64,000 nt of DNA from DASSJM01 sp036280655 (GTDB lineage Bacteria; Actinomycetota; UBA4738; HRBIN12): the NCBI GenBank assembly GCA_036280655.1, contig DASUQI010000016.1:1-64000 (forward strand), given 5' to 3'. Below, piece by piece: positions 24,393 through 31,318 of this stretch. The position numbers and the translations under genes were made by a program. The notes under the pieces are model-generated. The model was not told the origin of the DNA. It searched no databases and was given only the letters and a program-made list of their open reading frames with translations. How positions within the stretch are numbered: position 1 is the first letter of the stretch; every line of letters starts with the position of its first letter.

Positions 24393-25589
24393 ATGTCGGT
24401 GGATACCGAGGAACGCACCGCCTTCACCGCCGCCGCCGAGAACTGGATGGTTCGGGGCGGGGGCGTCGACATCGAGTTCGTGCCACCCGGCACGCTGCGG
24501 ACCGAGGAGATGATCCTCAACATCGGCCCGCAGCACCCGTCCACCCACGGCGTGCTCCGCATCGTCCTCGAGCTCGACGGCGAGTTGATCGTCCGGGCCG
24601 AACCGATCATCGGCTACATGCATCGCGCCGCCGAGAAGCTCGCCGAGTACCGCGACGCCCGCCAGGTGCTCGTGCTCATGAACCGACACGACTGGCTGTC
24701 GGCGTTCAACAACGAGCTCGGCTGGATCATGGCCGTCGAGCGGCTCGCCGGCATCGAGGTGCCCGAGCGCGCCAGCTGGATCCGCACGATGCTCGCCGAG
24801 TGGAACCGCGTGCTGAACCACCTGATGTTCGTCGGCTCGTACCCGCTCGAGCTCGGCGCGATCACGCCGCTGTTCTACGCGTTCATCGAGCGCGAGCTGA
24901 TCCAGGGCCTCATGGAGGCGGCGACGGGCGCACGGATGCATTTCTCCTTCGTCCGGCCCGGCGGCCTGAAGGACGACCTGCCGCGCGGGTGGCTGAAGCA
25001 GTCTGCCGAGGTCCTCGCAGCCGTCCGCAAGAAGCTCAAGGACTTCGACAACCTCGTGATGGGCAACGAGATCGTCTTCGCCCGGACCAAGGGGATCGGC
25101 GTGCTCCCGGGGGAGACCGCGATCGCGTACGGGTGCTCGGGGCCCACGCTCCAGGCGAGCGGCGTCGCGATGGATCCGCGCAAGGACGAGCCGTACGAAC
25201 GCTACGGCGACGTGGAGTTCAAGGTCCCGGTGGGCGACAACGGCGATTCGTACGACCGGCTGTGGGTGCTCGTGCAACGGATGCACGAGTCGTGCAACAT
25301 CATCGAGCAGTGCATGGACCGCCTTCCGGCCGGTGACTTCATCGCCGGCAAGCTCCCGAAGAAGCTCTCGCTCGAGGGCGAGGTTTACGTGCGGACCGAG
25401 AACCCGCTCGGCCTGATGGGCTACTACCTCGTCGGCAACGGCAAGCGGCAGCCGTACCGGCTCAAGATGCGCACCGCGTCGTTCTCGAACATCTCGGTGC
25501 TGCCGGCGATGCTGCCCGGGACGCTCGTCCCCGACCTGATCGCGATCCTCGGGTCGATCTTCTTCGTCGTCGGCGACGTCGACCGCTGA
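24393..25589 (+). CDS. nuoD: NADH-quinone oxidoreductase subunit D, stand-alone
   Basis: A 398-residue NuoD (49-kDa subunit), which forms part of the quinone-binding pocket of complex I. The signatures NIGPQHPSTHGVLRIVLELDG, GYMHRAAEKLAEYRD, AFNNELGWIMAVERLAGI and the C-terminal IAILGSIFFVVGDVDR are full length and conserved, so the gene looks functional. The His77-Arg78 pair matches the mitochondrial HR sequence in which Arg85 is methylated. No other nuo gene is nearby, unlike the usual nuoA-N operon. It starts at ATG 24393; GTG 24399 is possible. It may be a second copy or a dispersed complex I gene. Confidence 0.92.
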   Translation: MSVDTEERTAFTAAAENWMVRGGGVDIEFVPPGTLRTEEMILNIGPQHPSTHGVLRIVLELDGELIVRAEPIIGYMHRAAEKLAEYRDARQVLVLMNRHDWLSAFNNELGWIMAVERLAGIEVPERASWIRTMLAEWNRVLNHLMFVGSYPLELGAITPLFYAFIERELIQGLMEAATGARMHFSFVRPGGLKDDLPRGWLKQSAEVLAAVRKKLKDFDNLVMGNEIVFARTKGIGVLPGETAIAYGCSGPTLQASGVAMDPRKDEPYERYGDVEFKVPVGDNGDSYDRLWVLVQRMHESCNIIEQCMDRLPAGDFIAGKLPKKLSLEGEVYVRTENPLGLMGYYLVGNGKRQPYRLKMRTASFSNISVLPAMLPGTLVPDLIAILGSIFFVVGDVDR

Positions 25590-25595
25590 CGCGGC

Positions 25596-27071
25596 TCAGA
25601 GCTCGCGGTTGAACCAGATCCCGCCGGGCCCGAAGTAGCTGTTGCCCTCGCCCCATGTCGCCACGGTGAGGCCGTCGCTCGTGATCGCGATCTCGCCGTA
25701 GTCGCCGTAGACCTCGTCGAAGCCCTTCGGGTGCTGGTACGCGGTGCCGGAGACGGCGTCGGAGAGCCGCGCGCGCGTGCTCCAGGTCTGGCCGAGATCC
25801 GAGCTCGAGCGGTACCAGACCTTCCACTTGCCCCTGCGCTCCGACATGAACCACACGCGGACGTCGTTGTTCGCCTCCCCGACCGCCGCCGGGAACGCGG
25901 AGTTGACGCCGGGCTTCGAAAGCTGGACGGCGTCGCTCCACGTCTCGCCCCCGTCGGTCGAGGAGCGGGCGAACACCGCCTGCGGTCCGAGGTGGCGGCT
26001 CGCGCCGTTGTAGACGATCACGAGGTCGCCGTTCGCGTCCTGCGCGAGGGCGGGGCCGCTGTCGTAGTAGTCGGGGTAGCACCCCACCGAGCGGCACTCG
26101 CGGCCGAGCTCGAGCTCGTCGATCACGAGCTCCGACCACGTCGCGGCGCCGTCGGTCGACCGGAACACGTGCACGTTCTGCGTGCCCTCGGCGGCCCCGC
26201 CGGTACCCGTGTAGGAGAGGCTCACCTGCGAGAACACGACGCTGTCGTCGGGCAGGATCGCCGCGCCGTACGCGAAGTAGTAGCGCCTCGAGTCTGTGAT
26301 CTGCGTCGTGGTCCACGTCGCGCCGCCGTCGTGCGACGCAGCCGAGTACACGTCCCCGCCCGTCGGGCCGTTGAACTGTACGTAGACGTCCTGCCCGTCG
26401 GGGCCGATCGTGAAGTTCGGCTTGTCGCCCCACCGGACGTCCGGGTGCACGAACACGGCCTTGGACCACGTCTCGCCGTGGTCGGAGGAGCGCGAGAAGT
26501 GGATCTTGAACTGGTTCATCCACACCGCCACGACGTCGCCGGTCTCCGGCACGACCTCGATCAGCGGGTCGTACTGCGCATTCCACCCGCGGCAGGCGCA
26601 GAGGTACCGCTCGGGTTGCCAGCGCTGACCGCCGTCGCTCGAGACGTGCAGGATCATCGCGGGGTCGGGGCAGTCGTTCGGGCACGCGTCCCTGCCGCCG
26701 TACCGGTTATGCAGGACGTAGACCCACGGGGCGTTCGGATCGGCGGCGATCGCCGGCTCCCAGTCGTCGCCGGTGCGGTGCATCACGCGCTCGCCCGCCC
26801 AGCCCTCGGCCGGTTGGCGCCGGATCTCCTCGATCACGCCGAGCGTCCCCGCCTCGCGGGCGGCCTCGAGCGCCTCGAGCCGGTTCTCGGTCTTCTCGGC
26901 CTGCTCCTCGAGTTCCTCCTCGAGGCCTTCGCCTTCTTCCTCGGCGACGGGGTCCCCGGCTCGCCCCGGGTCGCGGGACGGCCCGTCGGGGCCGGTGCAT
27001 GCGGCGGCCCACAGTGTGACCGCGAGCAGGAGCGCGAGCCAGAGCAGCGGAGATCGTCGTCGGGTCGTCAC
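25596..27071 (-). CDS. BNR/Asp-box repeat lipoprotein (sialidase-like fold)
   Basis: A 491-residue exported lipoprotein. The signal sequence ends in the lipobox WAAAC (Cys at ~25). An acidic, Glu-rich linker follows (~40-75), then six Asp boxes of the form SxDxGxTW, such as SSDGGQRW, SSDHGETW, SHDGGATW, STDGAATW, STDGGETW and SSDLGQTW, which mark the blades of a sialidase-type beta-propeller. I do not see an arginine triad clear enough to call it a sialidase, so the propeller may instead bind ligands or proteins. It lies 12 nt downstream of the MidA-like gene. Function unknown. Confidence 0.8.
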   Translation of the reverse strand: MTTRRRSPLLWLALLLAVTLWAAACTGPDGPSRDPGRAGDPVAEEEGEGLEEELEEQAEKTENRLEALEAAREAGTLGVIEEIRRQPAEGWAGERVMHRTGDDWEPAIAADPNAPWVYVLHNRYGGRDACPNDCPDPAMILHVSSDGGQRWQPERYLCACRGWNAQYDPLIEVVPETGDVVAVWMNQFKIHFSRSSDHGETWSKAVFVHPDVRWGDKPNFTIGPDGQDVYVQFNGPTGGDVYSAASHDGGATWTTTQITDSRRYYFAYGAAILPDDSVVFSQVSLSYTGTGGAAEGTQNVHVFRSTDGAATWSELVIDELELGRECRSVGCYPDYYDSGPALAQDANGDLVIVYNGASRHLGPQAVFARSSTDGGETWSDAVQLSKPGVNSAFPAAVGEANNDVRVWFMSERRGKWKVWYRSSSDLGQTWSTRARLSDAVSGTAYQHPKGFDEVYGDYGEIAITSDGLTVATWGEGNSYFGPGGIWFNREL

Positions 27072-27083
27072 GGCATCTCGAAC

Positions 27084-28181
27084 CTAGTCACGGTTCCGTC
27101 GTTCGGTCAATGCAAGGCGCTCGAGCCACCCGGGCTCGGCGAGACCCTCGGTCGTGAGCACCAGCCACCAGAACCCGCCGAACCCGGAGGGGTCGGCGAG
27201 CAGGCCCGCCCGGCTCCTGGCTTCCCACACGCGCACCGCCTCGGCGCCCCGCCCGGAACGCTGCAGCGTGGTCTGGATCTCGCGCATCGTGCGCTCCCAG
27301 CGACCGTGACCGAGCGCGCGGAGCGCGTCAGCCTGCGAGACGGGACCGAACGCCCCCAGGCCGAGCCCCCGAGCGTGCCCCTCGACGCGGTCGAAGTCGA
27401 CGCCGGCGGTGACATCGGTGTCGCCCGCGTGGGCAAGGAGATCGGCGACGAGCCGCTGCTCGCGGTAGCCGCGGGGCGGGCCGACCGGGCCGTCGGTCTT
27501 CCCGTAGTCGATCACCAGGACCGAGCCGCGTCGGATCCGCGCCGCGAGCGCCTCGAGCGTGGCGAGCGCGCCGACCGGGACGGCGGTCTCCTCGCCGGCG
27601 CCGAGCGACGGCGCCACCAGGTCGTTCCGCTCCCACGGGACCTCGAGCTCCGCCAGCTGGCCATCCTCGAGCCCGACCCTGACCTCGAACACGCCCGAGC
27701 GGCCCCCGCGCGCGCGCAGGAACGGCAGGTTGTCGAGGAGCTCGTTCGCGAACGCCACGCCTTCGAACGGCTCGAGCTCGTCGATCGCCGGCACCGCGCG
27801 GAGTCCCCGGACGCCGAGCGACTCGCGGGCCCCGCGGCTGATCTCGACGGCCGTGTAGTCGACGCGAGGCGTCGGGAGCTCCGAGAACGCCTCGAGGAGC
27901 GACGCGGCGAGCGTCCCGTCCCCAGCGCCGAGCTCGACGATCGCGAAGGGGTCGGGCTCTCCGAGCGCGTGCCAGGCGTCGAGCAGCGCGTCGCGGAGGC
28001 AGTGGGAAAACACGAACGGGTGCACGTGCGGGCTCGTGACGAAGTGCCGGTCGGCCCCGACCGGCGGCGCCTCGAAGAACCCGCCGGGACCGTAGAGCGC
28101 GAGCTCCATGAACTCGTCGAACCCGATCGGTCCGTGGTCCACGATCGCCTCGCGGATCCGGGCGGCGACGGCCTCGCTCAC
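27084..28181 (-). CDS. MidA/NDUFAF7 family SAM-dependent methyltransferase
   Basis: A 365-residue class I methyltransferase of the DUF185/MidA family. The family N-terminus GFDEFMELALYGPGGFFE is clear, and the SAM motif I is AIVELGAGDGTLAASLL, with LDNLPF further on. The mitochondrial homologue NDUFAF7 dimethylates an arginine of the complex I NuoD homologue. In this window nuoD lies about 1.5 kb away, which makes the same job plausible (inference). GTG 28181 is a leaderless start: TACCCT lies 6 nt upstream. It is followed by the BNR lipoprotein gene. Confidence 0.88.
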   Translation of the reverse strand: MSEAVAARIREAIVDHGPIGFDEFMELALYGPGGFFEAPPVGADRHFVTSPHVHPFVFSHCLRDALLDAWHALGEPDPFAIVELGAGDGTLAASLLEAFSELPTPRVDYTAVEISRGARESLGVRGLRAVPAIDELEPFEGVAFANELLDNLPFLRARGGRSGVFEVRVGLEDGQLAELEVPWERNDLVAPSLGAGEETAVPVGALATLEALAARIRRGSVLVIDYGKTDGPVGPPRGYREQRLVADLLAHAGDTDVTAGVDFDRVEGHARGLGLGAFGPVSQADALRALGHGRWERTMREIQTTLQRSGRGAEAVRVWEARSRAGLLADPSGFGGFWWLVLTTEGLAEPGWLERLALTERRNRD

Positions 28182-28187
28182 GCGGCA

Positions 28188-28193
28188 AGGGTA
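28188..28193 (-). promoter_or_regulatory. TACCCT -10 box, leaderless start of MidA-like gene
   Basis: On the minus strand TACCCT is followed by 6 nt and then the GTG at 28181. Confidence 0.5.
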
Positions 28194-28240
28194 GTGCGCG
28201 GCAAGCGTGCCCTCGCGGGCGCGTGCGAGGATGCGTCCCG

Positions 28241-28876
28241 ATGGACGAGGCGATCAGGAGCGCGGCCTCCGCCGTGGTGGGCCGGGACGGCGACGACGGC
28301 TTCGAGGTGCTGGTGCTCGAGCGTAGCGACCGGAACCGCTTCCTCCCCGGCTACGTCGCGTTCCCCGGCGGCGCGGCCGACGGGCTCGACGAGGACCTGG
28401 CCGACCGGTGGTTCGGCTCGCCGGCCGAGCGGGCGAGAGCCTGCGCTATCCGCGAGCTGGTCGAGGAGGTCTCGCTCGCCCTGACCTCGGGCGGGGTCCT
28501 GAGCAGCGGGTCGCTCGAGACGGTGGACGACGCCCCGCCGTCGGCCGACCAGCTCTCCGAGATCGCGCACTGGATCGCGCCCCCGGTCGTGCCGGTCCGG
28601 TTCGACACGAGGTTCTTCGCCCTGCGGGCCGCGGCCGGGCTCGACCCGGTCCCGGATGGCGTCGAGACCTCCGACGCGTGGTGGAACTCGCCGCGCGGGC
28701 TGCTCGAGGACTGGGAGGCCGGGCGACGGCGCCTCTACTGGCCGACGTTCTTCACGATGAACGAGCTCGCGCGATGCGACTCGGTCGACGACCTCCTCGA
28801 GCTCCGCATCGACACGCGCGAACCCGACGACGACGAGCTCGAGCGTCTCCCGCGGTCGACCTTCTGGCAGGACTGA
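28241..28876 (+). CDS. Nudix hydrolase
   Basis: A 211-residue Nudix protein. The core RELVEEVSLAL (RE-x2-EE-x-G-type, with Ser in place of the usual Gly) and the upstream FLPGYVAFPGGAADG are visible, with an unusually long insertion between them, as in the NUDT19/NUDT7 branch that cleaves CoA derivatives. This suggests a CoA- or nucleotide-diphosphate substrate (inference). ATG 28241 has GAGGA 9 nt upstream. It is transcribed divergently from the MidA-like gene and just before the MBL-fold gene, with 4 nt between, so the two are co-expressed. Confidence 0.85.
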   Translation: MDEAIRSAASAVVGRDGDDGFEVLVLERSDRNRFLPGYVAFPGGAADGLDEDLADRWFGSPAERARACAIRELVEEVSLALTSGGVLSSGSLETVDDAPPSADQLSEIAHWIAPPVVPVRFDTRFFALRAAAGLDPVPDGVETSDAWWNSPRGLLEDWEAGRRRLYWPTFFTMNELARCDSVDDLLELRIDTREPDDDELERLPRSTFWQD

Positions 28877-28880
28877 TCGC

Positions 28881-29744
28881 GTGCGCGTGATCCGCGTCCT
28901 CGCGCCCAACCCGGGGATCCGTGAGCTCGACGGGACGAACACGTGGGTGGTCGGCGATCCTCCCGCGGTCGTGATCGACCCCGGCCCGGACCTTCCCGGG
29001 CACCTCCGCGAGGTGGAACGGACCGCCGGCCGCGTCGGCGCGATCGCGCTCACCCACGACCATCTGGACCATGCGCCCGGCGCCGCGCGTCTCGCGTCCT
29101 GGACGGGCGCCCGCGTCCTCGCCGCCCGTCCTGCGGTCGGTGCGGAACGTGCGCGCGATGGCGACACGATCGCAGCGGGTGGGGTGACGCTCGACGTGCT
29201 CGCGACGCCGGGTCACTCGCCGGACCACGTCGCGTTCTTCGACCGAGCGACCCGGGCGCTGTTCACCGGCGACGCGGTGCTCGGTCGCGGGACGAGCGTG
29301 ATCGACCCGCCGGAGGGCGACCTCGTCGCGTACCTGCGTTCGCTAAGGCGGATGCTCGAGCTGCGTCCTCGCACGATCTACCCGGGACACGGGCCGGTGG
29401 CGTTGCACGGCACGGCGAAGCTCGAGGAGTACCTCGAGCATCGCGAGATGCGCGAGGAGCAGGTGCTGTCGGCGCTCGTCGAGGGACCGAGAACGCCGGC
29501 CGAGATGGTGGCCGAGATCTACGCGTCGTACCCGCCCGAGGTCCTCCAGCTCGCCGAGCGGTCGGTGCTCGCGCACCTCCTGAAGCTCGAGTCGGAGGGA
29601 CGCGTCGACAAGCGGACGAAGGACGGCGAGGTGCGGTGGTCCGCGATCGAGCCGCGCCGATGCGCGCGCTGCGGGCGCCCGGTCCGCGGGCGGGCGCGCC
29701 TCTGCAACTCGTGCAGCTTGGCCGTCCTTCAGGAGTCGAGCTAG
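28881..29744 (+). CDS. MBL-fold metallo-hydrolase with winged helix and zinc ribbon
   Basis: A 287-residue hydrolase of the LACTB2-like metallo-beta-lactamase group. The metal motif THDHLDHAPG (HxHxDH) is near residue 55, with TPGHSPDHV, FTGDAVLGRG and YPGHGPV completing the site. A winged-helix domain (~190-255) and a C-terminal four-cysteine ribbon, CARCGRPVRGRARLCNSC, follow. The ribbon is unusual and suggests nucleic acid or protein binding. It starts at GTG 28881, 4 nt after the Nudix stop. RNA cleavage is a possible activity by relation to LACTB2; the substrate is unproven. Confidence 0.85.
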   Translation: MRVIRVLAPNPGIRELDGTNTWVVGDPPAVVIDPGPDLPGHLREVERTAGRVGAIALTHDHLDHAPGAARLASWTGARVLAARPAVGAERARDGDTIAAGGVTLDVLATPGHSPDHVAFFDRATRALFTGDAVLGRGTSVIDPPEGDLVAYLRSLRRMLELRPRTIYPGHGPVALHGTAKLEEYLEHREMREEQVLSALVEGPRTPAEMVAEIYASYPPEVLQLAERSVLAHLLKLESEGRVDKRTKDGEVRWSAIEPRRCARCGRPVRGRARLCNSCSLAVLQESS

Positions 29745-30409
29745 CGGTCGGGCTCGCCGCCGTCGCGGACGGCGGGCTCCGTCAGGACCAGCCGGCGTCG
29801 CCCCGATCGCACGAGGCCCTTGGCGGCGAGCGCGCCGACGCTCCGGCTGACCGACTCGCGCGAGGCCCCGACCATCCTCGCGAGCTCGTCCTGCGTGATC
29901 GGCACGTTGAGGCGAACGCCACCGGGTTCGCGCACGCCGTGACCGGCGGCAAGGTCCCGGAGGCGCCCGAGGATCCTGGACGGGAGGTCGCCCACCAATG
30001 CCTCCTCGAGCGCCGTCGATGTCCGGTGCAGCCGGGCGGCGACGAGCCGAAGGAGCTGCTCGGCGATCGCCGGATGACGTTCGAGCAGCGCGCGGAGCGA
30101 GGCGAGCGGCACCGCGACGAGTGTCGTCGGGCCGACGGCGCGGGCCTCGACCGGCGACGCGTTCCCGAGCAGGGCCGACTCACCGAAGACGTCGCCGGCG
30201 CGTAGCAGCGCGACCACGACCTCCCGGCCGGCGGCGGTCACCGATGACAGGCGAACGACGCCGTCCGTGACCAGGAACAGGCACGTCGATGCGTCGCCCT
30301 GATGGACGATGACCTCGCCGTGGGGTAACCGGCGGGCCGCCCGGTCCTCGATCCGTTCGATCCCGTCGATGCTGCCGACCTCGTGATCGTGGCGATCGTT
30401 CGATCCCCC
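29741..30409 (-). CDS. Crp/Fnr family transcription regulator (start codon unresolved)
   Basis: About 220 residues: an N-terminal cyclic-nucleotide-binding beta-roll (HGEVIVHQGDAS, GDVFGESALLGNASPVEARA) and a C-terminal Crp-type helix-turn-helix, ITQDELARMVGASRESVSR. It likely binds a promoter when loaded with a ligand. The frame has no ATG, GTG or TTG between the domain start and well upstream. A TAGGGT box at 30423-30418 predicts a start where the codon is GGG (30407-30409). The true start may be non-standard or the sequence may have an error. GTG 30241 is in frame but would cut the ligand domain. It overlaps the MBL gene end by 4 nt, convergently. Confidence 0.75.
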   Translation of the reverse strand, partial: GGSNDRHDHEVGSIDGIERIEDRAARRLPHGEVIVHQGDASTCLFLVTDGVVRLSSVTAAGREVVVALLRAGDVFGESALLGNASPVEARAVGPTTLVAVPLASLRALLERHPAIAEQLLRLVAARLHRTSTALEEALVGDLPSRILGRLRDLAAGHGVREPGGVRLNVPITQDELARMVGASRESVSRSVGALAAKGLVRSGRRRLVLTEPAVRDGGEPDR

Positions 30410-30417
30410 GTGGCCGC

Positions 30418-30423
30418 ACCCTA
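30418..30423 (-). promoter_or_regulatory. TAGGGT -10-like box before the Crp gene
   Basis: Placed where a leaderless start would be expected 6-8 nt downstream, but no standard start codon is there in frame. See the Crp gene. Confidence 0.3.
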
Positions 30424-30452
30424 GCGGTCGCCGCCGACACGACGTGGTGCCC

Positions 30453-30481
30453 TTCGACAGCCGAACCCGCTCGGGGTAGGC
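30453..30481 (+). promoter_or_regulatory. Promoter of cNMP-binding protein gene
   Basis: TTCGAC (30453-30458) and TAGGCT (30476-30481) with a 17-nt spacer resemble a sigma-70 type promoter. The GTG start is at 30515, with GGAAGGAG in the leader. Confidence 0.45.
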
Positions 30482-30514
30482 TGCGCATCCCGACGCGGAA
30501 GGAGTGGGATCGAG

Positions 30515-30937
30515 GTGTCCAAGCAGGGACGGGACGCGCTCGCGCAGGTTCCCTTGTTCTCCGATCTCCCCCCTCGGTTCATCAAGAAGCTCGCCGACCG
30601 CATGCAGGAGGAGCGCTTCATGGAGGGGGCCTCGGTCGTGCGGCACGGCGAGCCGGGCGAGACCTTCTACGTGCTCCTGCAGGGCGAGGCGAAGGTCCTC
30701 AACAAGGACGATCGGACCGTCGCGCGCCTGCTGCCCGGCGACTTCTTCGGTGAGATCTCGCTGATGGACGGCGGACCGCGCACCGCCACGGTCAGGGCCG
30801 AGACGCCCCTCGTGGCGCTCACGCTCTCGAGGAAGGACTTCCGGTCGCTGCTCGGATCCGAGCCGAAGGTCACCGCGCGGCTGCTGAAGCACGCGGCGGC
30901 CCTCCTCCGCCGGATGGAACGTCCGGCGTCCGGATAG
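30515..30937 (+). CDS. Stand-alone cyclic nucleotide-binding domain protein
   Basis: A 140-residue protein that is little more than one cNMP-binding domain: LFSDLPPRFIKKLADRM, RHGEPGETFYVLLQGEAKV and a phosphate-binding cassette FFGEISLMDGGPRTATV with the key Glu and Arg. The C-terminus is helical, without an HTH, so it is probably a ligand sensor or partner rather than a DNA binder. It is divergent from the Crp-type regulator and only a few kilobases from other signalling genes. GTG 30515 has a fair ribosome-binding site. Confidence 0.85.
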   Translation: MSKQGRDALAQVPLFSDLPPRFIKKLADRMQEERFMEGASVVRHGEPGETFYVLLQGEAKVLNKDDRTVARLLPGDFFGEISLMDGGPRTATVRAETPLVALTLSRKDFRSLLGSEPKVTARLLKHAAALLRRMERPASG

Positions 30938-30948
30938 CCGAACCCGAG

Positions 30949-31317
30949 ATGCGCGCGGAGCTCTACCGGCCGGCGGATCCGGACACCGATGGTCCCGAGC
31001 AGGTGGTCGCGGTCGCGACGTGGACGGCCGACCGGCCCTCCCTCGAGGTCCTCGAGGACGTCCCCGGCCTCGACGGACTCCTGCGCGCCACCCCCGTCGT
31101 GACCGACGACCCGTCGCTCCGACGGCCCGGGACGAGCGGCGAGGTGATGCTCGACCCCGGCTCCTCCGCCTGGTTCCGCGCGGCGCTGCTCTCGCGCGCG
31201 CCGGCGCTCGGTCTGGCCGTGCGCTTCGTTGCGCAGCGGATCGCCGGCGGGTGGGACCCGGCCGCCGCCTACGCGACGTTCGAGGAGCAGATCGACCGGC
31301 TGGGCTCGTCAGGCTGA
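30949..31317 (+). CDS. Hypothetical protein
   Basis: A 122-residue protein beginning MRAELYRPADPDTDGPEQVV, 12 nt after the cNMP-binding gene and probably co-transcribed. It has no signal peptide, membrane helix or recognisable catalytic motif. The middle (VMLDPGSSAWFRAALLSRA) looks alpha/beta. The reading frame and codon use match its neighbours. I do not recognise the family. Convergent with adnB, one base apart. Confidence 0.65.
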   Translation: MRAELYRPADPDTDGPEQVVAVATWTADRPSLEVLEDVPGLDGLLRATPVVTDDPSLRRPGTSGEVMLDPGSSAWFRAALLSRAPALGLAVRFVAQRIAGGWDPAAAYATFEEQIDRLGSSG

Positions 31318-31318
31318 G

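Noticed and set aside
30180..30488. Minus-strand ATG frame (103 codons) as an alternative start for the Crp gene
   Set aside because: It is in a different frame from the Crp domains, is Arg-rich and low complexity, so it cannot supply the missing start without a frameshift.
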